Assembly (NCBI RefSeq): GCF_003386535.1
Contig: NZ_QTTN01000025.1
Coordinates: 33,342-97,341, forward strand
Length of the DNA: 64,000 bases
Reading direction: 5' to 3'
Source of the DNA: Paenibacillus taihuensis
Lineage (GTDB): Bacteria; Bacillota; Bacilli; Paenibacillales; Paenibacillaceae
Positions 52,199 through 59,622 of the stretch are shown one piece after another. How positions within the stretch are numbered: position 1 is the stretch's first letter; each line of letters begins with the position of its first letter. The notes beneath the pieces are model-generated. The model did no database searches. It worked only from the letters and a program-made list of their open reading frames with translations, and was not told the DNA's origin. A program made the position numbers and the translations under genes.

Positions 52199-52339
52199 GT
52201 AACACTGAGTAACACCGAGTATCATGAAGGCGTACTTGGTAACACTCGGTAACACCAAGTCATGCCAAGTAACACTAGGTAACACCAAGCAATACCTGCC
52301 GATGCTCAGGCCTTGCTCGGTAATACCTAGTCATGCCGA
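52199..52339 (+). repeat. Downstream iteron array, candidate parC centromere
   Basis: Fourteen 10-bp units in register (one extra base before 52320). Clear copies are GTAACACTGA, GTAACACCGA, GTAACACTCG, GTAACACCAA (twice), GTCATGCCAA, GTAACACTAG, GCAATACCTG, GTAATACCTA and GTCATGCCGA. Triplets (GTAACACT.., GTAACACC.., third unit) recur as a 30-bp super-repeat. One-turn spacing suits stacked ParR dimers. The array starts ten bases after the parR stop. Confidence 0.78.
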
Positions 52340-52377
52340 GGATCCTCGTGATCGCTAACGGTTGTCTTACCAGGTAC

Positions 52378-52413
52378 CAAAAAAAGACTCAACCACGGTG
52401 GCTGAGTCTTTTT
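52378..52413. terminator. Bidirectional terminator
   Basis: AAAAAGACTCA pairs with TGAGTCTTTTT around ACCACGGTGGC, itself with a CCAC/GTGG stem. Confidence 0.9.
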
Positions 52414-52440
52414 GGGTTAACCTAACATACATACCGTTTA

Positions 52441-53199
52441 TTAAATTGTGTTTCTAAGCATCTTATACATATTGGCGACGTGCTCGTCGACCTCATCGCG
52501 CGACATGCGCAGTCGATTGACGGAAGTGCCGTAACCGATCTCTTCTTTGCCTTCTTCCAGCCCGTTGAAGATTCCATCGGCAAAGGCATCAAGCGGCTCT
52601 CCATGCACATGCAGACCGGTCCCGCCTAAATCCGTGTTAACGGCGGGAGGCGCAACCTCAATAACTTCGACAGATGTGCCGGCAAGCTGATGCCGCAGGC
52701 TGACGGTAAACGAGTGAAGCGCCGCCTTCGTGGCGGAATATATCGGTGCAATCGCGAGCGGCGTGAAAGCGAGCCCCGACGTCACGTTTATGATCGCAGC
52801 AGCCTCTTTGCCTGCAAAATAAGGCGCGAACAGCATCGCAAGATGGAAAGGAGCTTCAATGTTTGTCGTCAGCTCCTGATTGAAGTAAGCCCAATCCTGC
52901 TTCGCGTCCGATTTCAACACATGAAATCGCTGCTGGATGCCTGCATTGTTCACAAGCACATTAACGTCCGGATAATTCGAGGTGACCCAATCAAACAGCG
53001 CCGCACGTTCTGATTCTGTATTCAAATCGCTTGCATGCGTAATGAGTCCGGGCAGCTTCTCTTGCGCGCTTTGAAGGACATGCTCGCGTCGTCCCGTAAC
53101 GATGACGGTATTCCCGGCTTTCATAAACCGTTCTGCAAAAGCAAGTCCGATGCCCGCGCCTCCGCCAGTAATGAGTATGGTGTTCCCTGTCAGCTTCAT
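52441..53199 (-). CDS. SDR family oxidoreductase (DltE-like)
   Basis: 252 residues. Cofactor motif TGGGAGIGLAFAERF, then LVNNAGIQQ, Ser in INVTSGLAF and the catalytic YSATKAALHSF. The group resembles DltE/YdfG short-chain dehydrogenases. Its ATG overlaps the MerR stop by four bases, so it is the target gene of a MerR-controlled operon. Substrate unknown. Confidence 0.9.
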   Translation of the reverse strand: MKLTGNTILITGGGAGIGLAFAERFMKAGNTVIVTGRREHVLQSAQEKLPGLITHASDLNTESERAALFDWVTSNYPDVNVLVNNAGIQQRFHVLKSDAKQDWAYFNQELTTNIEAPFHLAMLFAPYFAGKEAAAIINVTSGLAFTPLAIAPIYSATKAALHSFTVSLRHQLAGTSVEVIEVAPPAVNTDLGGTGLHVHGEPLDAFADGIFNGLEEGKEEIGYGTSVNRLRMSRDEVDEHVANMYKMLRNTI

Positions 53200-53579
53200 T
53201 CCAATCCCTCTTTCTCCTCATGTTTTCGCTTCGTATATCGTGCAATCTTCACGTCAATCCCGATTAAGGATTCAGTCATCAGCGCAATTTGAGCAAGCAC
53301 GGCCTGCTTATGCTTGGTCATCATATCAAGCCGGCGGTCATTGGTGCTGCTGCCCTCTATGACCCAATCCACATATTGCTTAATTTTGCTTATTGGCATC
53401 AGTGTGTTCTTCAAACGCATTACGGTTTCGAGAAGGGCCATCTGGTCTTCTGAGAATAACCGTCTGCCAGCTCCATCGCGCTCCATTAGGGGGAGCAGTC
53501 CTTTCTTCTCGTAATAGCGTATCGTAGATTCAGGTATGTTAAGCTTGGAAGCAGCTTCGCCAATGGAACAGTACTTCAT
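53196..53579 (-). CDS. MerR family transcriptional regulator
   Basis: 127 residues. The N-terminal winged helix reads YCSIGEAASKLNIPESTIRYYEKKGLLPLMERDGAGRRLFSEDQ; a coiled-coil dimerisation helix follows. There is no Cys-rich metal loop at the C-terminus, so an organic or redox signal is more likely than a metal. GGAGG lies eight bases before ATG 53579. It is the first gene of the operon and has a textbook MerR promoter. Confidence 0.9.
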   Translation of the reverse strand: MKYCSIGEAASKLNIPESTIRYYEKKGLLPLMERDGAGRRLFSEDQMALLETVMRLKNTLMPISKIKQYVDWVIEGSSTNDRRLDMMTKHKQAVLAQIALMTESLIGIDVKIARYTKRKHEEKEGLE

Positions 53580-53618
53580 GATGGAGACCTCCAACTACTC
53601 TTTCGCGTCGACAGAGCT

Positions 53619-53649
53619 AGTATACGACTTAAACCTTGGTTCAAGTCAA
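53619..53649 (-). promoter_or_regulatory. MerR-type promoter with 19-bp spacer and dyad
   Basis: On the minus strand TTGACT (53649-53644), a 19-bp spacer and TATACT (53624-53619). The dyad GACTT-A-AACC / GGTT-C-AAGTC (53626-53647) fills the spacer. This overlong spacer with a central dyad is the hallmark of MerR-activated promoters. Confidence 0.8.
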
Positions 53650-53706
53650 CAGGCAGGAGATCGCTTCGAGAACAACGAAAATATTGCGCAGGAGGAGGGA
53701 TCGCCT

Positions 53707-54156
53707 ATGAAATTTACAGCAACGCTAGAGCTTAGCAGAAAAACGGCTACTGGCATCCAGGTGCCGAATGAAATGGTGGAAGCGCTTGGCGGGAGCAAGA
53801 AGCCGGCCGTTAAAGTGACGATCGGTTCTTATTCCTACCGGACTTCAATCGGTACGATGGGCAGAGTATTCATGCTGCCTGTCAGCAAGGAGAACCGTGA
53901 AGGGGCGGGCATAGAGGCCGGGGACGAGGTTGTGGTCGAGCTTGAGCTGGACACGGAACCGCGCGAGCTGAGCGTGCCGGGAGATTTTCAGGAGGCGCTC
54001 AGTCGCCATGCAGAGGCGCTGCGGTTCTTCGAAGGCTTGTCCTACAGCAACAAGCGGCGGTTCATCCTGAATATTGAAGGTACGAAGAATGCCGACACGA
54101 GGCAGCGGCGCATTGAGAAATCGGTCGAGCTGCTCCGAGAGGGCAAGCTCCAATAA
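53707..54156 (+). CDS. YdeI/OmdA-type protein (DUF1905 plus YdeI domain)
   Basis: 149 residues. The N-terminal DUF1905 beta-barrel reads FTATLELSRKTATGIQVPNEMVEALGGSKKPAVKVTIG...YRTSIGTMGRVFMLPVSKENRE. The C-terminal YdeI/OmpD-associated part reads EALSRHAEALRFFEGLSYSNKRRFILNIEGTKNADTRQRRIEKSVELL. ATG 53707 follows GGAGGAGGG by about six bases. Function poorly known (bacteriocin-protection annotations exist for the family). Confidence 0.87.
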   Translation: MKFTATLELSRKTATGIQVPNEMVEALGGSKKPAVKVTIGSYSYRTSIGTMGRVFMLPVSKENREGAGIEAGDEVVVELELDTEPRELSVPGDFQEALSRHAEALRFFEGLSYSNKRRFILNIEGTKNADTRQRRIEKSVELLREGKLQ

Positions 54157-54164
54157 TAGAGACG

Positions 54165-54194
54165 AAAGGGACATCCACGGCGGATGTCCCTTTT
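54165..54194 (+). terminator. Rho-independent terminator
   Basis: AAAGGGACATCC pairs with GGATGTCCCTTTT around ACGGC. Confidence 0.9.
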
Positions 54195-54220
54195 CCATCT
54201 CCCAACTTCACGAAGCTCGC

Positions 54221-54574
54221 TTAAAACCGCCCAACTGCCACAATGACCGCCAGCGCAATGAAGACCAAGTTGATCCCAACCTCCTTATACTCCTTGCGCG
54301 ATAGGTGGAGCAAGGCGCCGAGCAGCACGACTGCGGCAAGCGTGGTCGCGGCAATGGGCGTCCATATCGGCGCGATTCCCGTCGCTTCAGGAAGGATGAG
54401 CCCGATCACCCCGATCAGCTCGGCTAGCCCGATGAAGATGACAAACGCTCGGGGAACCGTCCCTACCCATCCCCATTCCGACCTCGCCTTCTCATACTGA
54501 AACGCCTTCAGCCAGCCTCCGTAGGCAAAAGCCAAAGCTGCAAGCCCTTGGACAATCCACAATGTAATATTCAT
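54221..54574 (-). CDS. DoxX-like membrane protein
   Basis: 117 residues with four hydrophobic segments (about 5-22, 42-64, 70-88, 98-116) and the DoxX-type motif FIGLAELIGVIGLILP. ATG 54574 starts the first helix, with GGGAGG about 12 bases upstream. It is divergent from the HxlR gene at 54722, which probably regulates it (inference). Confidence 0.85.
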   Translation of the reverse strand: MNITLWIVQGLAALAFAYGGWLKAFQYEKARSEWGWVGTVPRAFVIFIGLAELIGVIGLILPEATGIAPIWTPIAATTLAAVVLLGALLHLSRKEYKEVGINLVFIALAVIVAVGRF

Positions 54575-54721
54575 AAATGCTGCAAGCCTCCCGACTACTT
54601 TTTCGATACCCTCTACAGGTATAATAGATTGTAGTATTCGTATGCCGGAAGTAGGCACTTTATTTAGACTTGGTTATGAAAAAGTTACCGTGCATATCTC
54701 AAGGGGAAGGGGACGGCGTCA

Positions 54722-55108
54722 GTGAAGCAATACTGTAAGTTCGAGTCGGCGCTGAGCATTCTGATCGGCAAGTGGAAGCCGGTCATTCTGCTTCGGCTCA
54801 TTGCGAATGGAACGATGAGATTCAGCGAGCTGCAGAAAGCGATACCGGATATCAACAAGAGAATGCTTACGCAGCAGTTAAGAGAGCTTGAATATCACGA
54901 TATCGTGCGCCGGGAGGTGTACAGCCAAATTCCTCCGAAGGTGGAATACTCGATTTCGGAGTATGGCAAAGGGCTAAGCACCGTCCTGCAAGCATTGAAT
55001 GACTGGGGTGCGACGCATGTCGAGCACATGGATGCTTTGTACGGGGAGGGCCGCTCAGAGTACGAATCAGGAGCGAGAGCAGAAGCAGAGGGAGGGGGAG
55101 CAATCTGA
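54722..55108 (+). CDS. HxlR family transcriptional regulator
   Basis: 128 residues, GTG start after AAGGGGAAGG. The HxlR winged helix reads FESALSILIGKWKPVILLRLIANGTMRFSELQKAIPDINKRMLTQQLRELEYHDIVRREVYSQIPPKVEYSISEYG. The Cys in the first helix region (YCKFE) corresponds to the redox-sensing Cys of YodB/HypR relatives. Its stop TGA overlaps the CTG that probably starts the next gene. Confidence 0.9.
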   Translation: MKQYCKFESALSILIGKWKPVILLRLIANGTMRFSELQKAIPDINKRMLTQQLRELEYHDIVRREVYSQIPPKVEYSISEYGKGLSTVLQALNDWGATHVEHMDALYGEGRSEYESGARAEAEGGGAI

Positions 55109-55683
55109 AAGCGAATCGGATGGAAGCCTTCAGTGACGGCGTATTGGCCATTATTATTACGATTATGGTGCTGGAGTTCAAAGTGCCGGAAGATCATGAT
55201 TGGGGCGCATTAGTCGAGCTCGGACCGAAGATTCTCAGCTACATATTCAGCTTTGTTTACGTCGGCATCTATTGGAACAATCATCATCACCTGCTGCACA
55301 TGGTCCGAAATATGAGCGGGCGGCTGATGTGGCTGAACCTGCTGCTGCTCTTCTGGCTATCTCTTGTGCCGTTCACGACGGCATGGATGGGGGAGAGCCA
55401 TTTTGCAGGGACGCCGACGGCGCTGTACGGCATTATTCTAATGCTGGCGGCTTTCGCCTACTGGCTGCTGCAGCGCGCCATCATTAAGCAGCATACGAGC
55501 GATTCGGCCTTCGTGATGGCGGTAGGACGAGATATTAAAGGTAAAATATCGCCGTTCCTGTACCTGATCGCGATTCTTACCGCATATGTGAGTCCATGGA
55601 TTTCAGGCTTCTTCTTTGTTCTGGTTGCCGTGATCTGGTTTGTGCCGGATAAGCGGATCGAGCATGCTTTGAGAAGCCGCTGA
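55105..55683 (+). CDS. TMEM175-family potassium channel-like protein (DUF1211)
   Basis: 192 residues with six membrane helices. The family hallmark is the N-terminal FSDGVLAIIITIMVLEFKVP. The usual family start xKANRxEAFSDGV is only complete if translation begins at CTG 55105. That codon overlaps the HxlR stop and has GGAGGGGGAG four bases upstream. ATG 55120 would lose the first five residues. Bacterial homologues form tetrameric K+ channels. Confidence 0.82.
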   Translation: MKANRMEAFSDGVLAIIITIMVLEFKVPEDHDWGALVELGPKILSYIFSFVYVGIYWNNHHHLLHMVRNMSGRLMWLNLLLLFWLSLVPFTTAWMGESHFAGTPTALYGIILMLAAFAYWLLQRAIIKQHTSDSAFVMAVGRDIKGKISPFLYLIAILTAYVSPWISGFFFVLVAVIWFVPDKRIEHALRSR

Positions 55684-55733
55684 TAGGTGATGCTATGGTG
55701 GTGAAAGCGACGTTAAAGGGAGGAGTGGCGGTT

Positions 55734-56099
55734 GTGGCACGTGCACTTTTTATCAATGCGGGCTCGGAGGGGCATATTAATCCGACCATTGGCGTCGTGA
55801 AGGAGCTGATATCGCGCGGGGAAGAGGTCGTGTACGTCTGTGTGGATGCGTATCGCGAGCGGATGGAGAAGACGGGCGCAACCGTGCTGACGCTGGACGA
55901 TCAACGGTTCATTCAAGCTTTCGCGGGTGTTCGTCTGAACATGCAGAGCTTGACGGCGGAGCTGCGCGAAGCGGTAGATCAGGTGCTGGGCGACGAGTCA
56001 TTCAAGACGGCTGCCGCGGGTATTAGAGAGTCTTTGGCGGCATCGGGCGGATATCGACAGGCGGTCGATGAGATTTTCGCATATAAGGTTGGTAAGTAA
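55734..56099 (+). pseudogene. Macrolide-type glycosyltransferase with large in-frame internal deletion
   Basis: The N-terminal 50 residues are a GT-B donor-fold start (ALFINAGSEGHINPTIGVVKELISRGEEVVYVCVDAYRERME). After FIQAFAG the chain jumps straight to the C-terminal helix VRLNMQSLTAELREAVDQVLGDESFKTAAAGIRESLAASGGYRQAVDEIFAY. Intact MGT-family enzymes have about 390-400 residues; this has 121 and lacks the active site and most of both domains. GTG 55734 follows AGGGAGGAG by eight bases. A product could still be made but not a working enzyme. Confidence 0.8.
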
Positions 56100-56120
56100 G
56101 CTAGAGTAGGGGGTGGGAAA

Positions 56121-56879
56121 ATGATCACTTGGCGTCCGGAGCGGCTTGCGCCCTATGTCGAGAAGCTGGTCTGGCTCGGGAGCGGCAGCACGGCACCTTT
56201 CACGGTGTACCCCGATATCTATCCTGTGATGGGCTTCCAAAATATCGGACAAGTCGCGCTCGTAAACGGCGATGAGACCCAGCCTCTTGAACCGGCAGGT
56301 CTGACGGGGATTCACGGGCAACCCAAGGTGTTTCAGGCCACCGCTGCATACTCGTCGATCCTTGTCTATTTCCGACCGGAAGCACTCTTCAAGTGGAGGC
56401 TGTGCAGTCCGAAGGAGCTGTCGGATACGAGCGTTGCGCTTGCCGACTTGGGGCTGAACCGGGCGCATTGGGATCGGCTTCTCGACCCTGAGGCTGCGGA
56501 CGATCCTTGGAAGCTGCTGCGCGTCATCGAAGAGCTGCTCTGGAAGCTTTTTAACGGGAATGAAGTTGACCTCTGGGCTGCTTGGGCTGTTGATCGGATA
56601 TGCGCTGAACATGGCTCCATACGTGTGGGACAGCTGGCCGAAGAGTCCACGCTGAGCCGGAGACAGTTCGAAAGGCGGTTTGTCGAGCGGGTAGGCGTCA
56701 CGCCGAAATCGCTGGCGCAGATCGTGAAGTTCCAGCGCGTCCTGCAATCGCTGCAAACGGCGGATCGGCTCACGCAGCTGGCGCATGATGCGGATTATTA
56801 CGATCAATCCCACCTGATTCGGGAGTTTCGGAAGAAGACCGGAGCGACGCCGGGTCAGATGTCGCATTTGTACAATTGA
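56121..56879 (+). CDS. AraC family transcriptional regulator
   Basis: 252 residues. The N-terminal domain (residues 1-150) is of the type with Y-PDIYPVMGFQ and VYFRPEALFKW. The C-terminal double helix-turn-helix reads IRVGQLAEESTLSRRQFERRFVERVGVTPKSLAQIVKFQRVLQSL and DQSHLIREFRKKTGATPGQM. GGGGGTGGG precedes the ATG. Target unknown; the adjacent truncated glycosyltransferase may have been one. Confidence 0.9.
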   Translation: MITWRPERLAPYVEKLVWLGSGSTAPFTVYPDIYPVMGFQNIGQVALVNGDETQPLEPAGLTGIHGQPKVFQATAAYSSILVYFRPEALFKWRLCSPKELSDTSVALADLGLNRAHWDRLLDPEAADDPWKLLRVIEELLWKLFNGNEVDLWAAWAVDRICAEHGSIRVGQLAEESTLSRRQFERRFVERVGVTPKSLAQIVKFQRVLQSLQTADRLTQLAHDADYYDQSHLIREFRKKTGATPGQMSHLYN

Positions 56880-56931
56880 TCGGATTCCTTCACGGTTATA
56901 CTAGCGGTAACCACGAAGGGAGAGATAGGGA

Positions 56932-57339
56932 ATGAATATCGAAGAAGTGAAGCGAATCAGCAAGGTGTCTAAGCAGGAGAAATGGCCTTATCCACGAACG
57001 TTCCAGGAGCTGCAGGATGCCGGGGTTGCTTCCTACCGGACGTGCATTGCGGACAACCAAACCGTGTTTATGGGCGAAGCTGGAAGCAGCTCGTATGAGG
57101 AGCCGAACGATAAGTCGGCGGCATCGAGCTTGGAGGTAGCGGAGCAGTTCCAGTCCGACGCTGTCAGGAGAGGGCTCGCGCATCATAAGCAGCACCGGAC
57201 GCCGTTCACGGATTTTATAAAAGACATGGCAGACGCGGGCGTGCACTATTACGAGGTAAATATGAAAGAGCGGACGATTAACTATACCAGCGGCAGACCT
57301 GGCGAGTCGTATGTCGAGGCGATACCGCCATTTGAGTAA
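56932..57339 (+). CDS. DUF1398 family protein
   Basis: 135 residues of the YbcV/DUF1398 type. It contains KWPYPRTFQELQDAGVASYRTCIADNQTVFMG and FIKDMADAGVHYYEVNMKERTINYTSG. Function unknown in the family. AGGGAGAG lies about ten bases before the ATG. It follows the AraC gene by 52 bases. Confidence 0.85.
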   Translation: MNIEEVKRISKVSKQEKWPYPRTFQELQDAGVASYRTCIADNQTVFMGEAGSSSYEEPNDKSAASSLEVAEQFQSDAVRRGLAHHKQHRTPFTDFIKDMADAGVHYYEVNMKERTINYTSGRPGESYVEAIPPFE

Positions 57340-57403
57340 ACTTTAGGAGGCTATCCCGCAAGCCTGCGTTGTTGTGCGACTTGCTGGGCGGCTTAGTTTG
57401 CCC

Positions 57404-57535
57404 AGAGTCGGGTATTCCGACTCTCGGCCCGAGAGAGGAATCCACCGCTGAGAGTCGGCAATTCCGACGATCGGGGATTGCGCCGCCGCGATTGGCGGCT
57501 TTTGTCGTTGTGAGAGTCGGATTTTCCGTCTCTCA
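57404..57535. repeat. Cluster of three intergenic hairpin repeats
   Basis: AGAGTCGG-GTATT-CCGACTCT (57404-57424), a half-copy with stem GTCGG-CAATT-CCGAC (57451-57468), and TGAGAGTCGG-ATTTT-CCGTCTCTCA (57511-57535). All share a GAGAGTCGG stem and a five-base AT-rich loop. The stretch between the DUF1398 gene and the converging hydrolase holds no gene. Confidence 0.65.
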
Positions 57536-57581
57536 GAGTTCATATACAAGCCGCTTAGTTCCGTTTTTAATTCAAACGATT

Positions 57582-58232
57582 CTATTCATACTGCATAGTA
57601 ACAATGCCAGCATATCCGGGGAGATTTTCCTTGGACAGACTTAAGGTTCTCACGTCTGTCGTCCGCGTCCCTGCAGCATTGATGAATTTGTCCACCTTAG
57701 CGAAGATGATCCTTCCGAGAAGCCCGAGTGCCTTCGTGCTGTAATGCATCGGAATCGCCACAGTCGCTTGCAATTGACGCATCACTTGGACGGCCTCTGG
57801 CCCGTCGAGCGTCATCCTTCCCCCTACGGGTACGATGAGAACGTCCACTTTGCCGATTTCTTTGATTTGTTCTTCGGTAAGCAGATGCCCCAGATCCCCG
57901 CAGTGACAGATGGTCAGTCCGTCGATTTGGAAGCGGAACACAATGTTTGGCCCTCGTTTCTTGCCGTTCACCTTATCGTGGAAAGTCTTGAACCCGCTAA
58001 TGCTCACATCGCCGCGACTGTATTCCTTCGGCTCGTTCACGAGTAAGTAATCTCCTGAAGCAGCGTTAATTTTATTGTGATCGCCATGATTATGCGTAAC
58101 GACGACAATATCCGATTCAATCGGAACCGGCATGCGGTAGCCAAGAAACTTATAGTAGGGATCGATGAGAATTCTTGTGCCGGCATCCGAAGTTAGTAGA
58201 AAAGAAGAATGGCCATACCATTTAATCTGCAT
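57582..58232 (-). CDS. Metal-dependent hydrolase, metallo-beta-lactamase fold (UPF0173-like)
   Basis: 216 residues. Starts MQIKWYGHSSFLL, then the zinc motif THNHGDHNK, ICHCGDLGH, the strand VDVLIVPVGGRMTLDGPEA and IPMHYSTK. This order fits the UPF0173/UlaG-like hydrolases. ATG 58232 has GAGGAG ten bases upstream. Its promoter carries two GGAGAT-type palindromes. Substrate unknown. Confidence 0.87.
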   Translation of the reverse strand: MQIKWYGHSSFLLTSDAGTRILIDPYYKFLGYRMPVPIESDIVVVTHNHGDHNKINAASGDYLLVNEPKEYSRGDVSISGFKTFHDKVNGKKRGPNIVFRFQIDGLTICHCGDLGHLLTEEQIKEIGKVDVLIVPVGGRMTLDGPEAVQVMRQLQATVAIPMHYSTKALGLLGRIIFAKVDKFINAAGTRTTDVRTLSLSKENLPGYAGIVTMQYE

Positions 58233-58275
58233 CAGTAACGCACTCCTCACGTTTATGGCGATGGATTATATTAAG

Positions 58276-58330
58276 CGGAGATATCTCCACTTAATATTAA
58301 ATATTAAACGGAGATGTCTCCGCCTGTCAA
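58276..58330 (-). promoter_or_regulatory. Hydrolase promoter with paired palindromic operators
   Basis: On the minus strand TTGACA (58330-58325) is followed by CGGAGACATCTCCG (58322-58309) and an AT-rich -10 region (TTAATA/TAATAT). A second palindrome GGAGATATCTCC (58277-58288) lies downstream. The two centres are 33 bp apart, about three helical turns. The regulator is unknown. Confidence 0.65.
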
Positions 58331-58468
58331 GGCGGTGGAGCATCGGTGTAATTATTATAGGAAAATTAACCCATATCACTCGGCTGACAAACCTATTTAA
58401 AAATGCTAGCATGTATTTTAATAATAAAAGGCAGATAACTATGCGAGCATGAAGGGGAAATAGGGTCG

Positions 58469-59569
58469 ATGATCGAGAACCGCCGCCTGAAAGTCATCAT
58501 GGAAGTGCAGCAGCACATGCTGCTATCTAACTTTGATCTAAATCGGTTTATGCAGACGATATGCGATCGAATGTGCCTATTAACAGAAGCCGATGGTTCT
58601 ACGATTGAGATGCTGGCAGGCGATGAGATGGTGTATGCTGCCGTGAGCGGCTCTCTGCAGCCTCATCGTGGCATTCGGCTTCATAAGAACGGGAGTTTGT
58701 CAGGCCTGTGCGTAATGCAGAAAGAAATCTTGTACTCGAAGGATACGCAGCAGGACGATCGCGTCAACAAGGAAGCGTGTTTGAGAGTCGGCGCGCGGAG
58801 CATGGTCTGCGTTCCCCTGTTTGAAACCAGCAATTCTGTCGGCGTGTTGAAAATCATCTCCGGCCGTCCTAATGCGTTCTCCACCCGCGATATCGAGACG
58901 CTGCAGCTGCTATCGCTCGCTCTGGGCTCGGAGCTGGGCAAGCAAATCAACTACGACGACAAAGTTCGAATCCTGAACGATTACGAGCAACTATTGATTC
59001 AATTACGAGCGGAAATTGAAAGACGCGAGAAACTGGAGCGCGAGCTGATCCAATTGACAGAGCGCGACATTCTGACGGGATTACTGAATCGCAGAGGCTT
59101 CAGCGTTCGAATCCAAGACTGGATTAATCAAGCCGGCCAAGGGGAAGGCTTATTCGGCGTGTTCTATCTCGATCTGAATAAATTCAAGCAATGCAACGAT
59201 ACTTACGGACACGAAGTCGGTGATCTCGTGCTTGTCGAATTCGCGAATCGCATCAAGAATGCAGTTCGCGAGACCGATCTGGTCGCGCGCGTAGGCGGCG
59301 ATGAGTTCGTGGTGGCGGCATGGGTGCAGAACGGCCACGACGGCCTGATGCAGGCTGCCGAGCGAATAATCGAGCAGATGGAGTCGCCAATGCAGATGAA
59401 AGAGCTTCTTCTCCCGATGACCACCAGCGTCGGATGTACGCTATGGGCAGAGGGCAGGACGGAGCTCGATCTCATACGTGTGACGGACCAATCCATGTAT
59501 CTCGCCAAGTCGAGCGGCACCAATCGGATTGCGGTTGATGGGGAGCTCTATATTAGTTATAATAAATAA
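58469..59569 (+). CDS. GAF-GGDEF diguanylate cyclase
   Basis: 366 residues, soluble. GAF domain at about 15-160 (MCLLTEADGSTIEML, SMVCVPLFETSNSVGVLKI), a coiled linker (LRAEIERREKLERELIQLTERD), then GGDEF at about 195-360. VGGDEFV is intact, and RETD five residues before it is a canonical inhibitory I-site. So it should make cyclic-di-GMP with product feedback, unlike the GGDEF of the 26898-29141 protein, which lacks the I-site. Confidence 0.92.
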   Translation: MIENRRLKVIMEVQQHMLLSNFDLNRFMQTICDRMCLLTEADGSTIEMLAGDEMVYAAVSGSLQPHRGIRLHKNGSLSGLCVMQKEILYSKDTQQDDRVNKEACLRVGARSMVCVPLFETSNSVGVLKIISGRPNAFSTRDIETLQLLSLALGSELGKQINYDDKVRILNDYEQLLIQLRAEIERREKLERELIQLTERDILTGLLNRRGFSVRIQDWINQAGQGEGLFGVFYLDLNKFKQCNDTYGHEVGDLVLVEFANRIKNAVRETDLVARVGGDEFVVAAWVQNGHDGLMQAAERIIEQMESPMQMKELLLPMTTSVGCTLWAEGRTELDLIRVTDQSMYLAKSSGTNRIAVDGELYISYNK

Positions 59570-59622
59570 AAATCTCTATAACTAATAATGTCCATGCAAC
59601 GCGCAAAAGGAGAGATGTACGC

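Noticed and set aside
52199..52339. CRISPR array
   Set aside because: Units are 10 bp and contiguous, with no unique spacers and no cas genes; they fit centromere iterons better.
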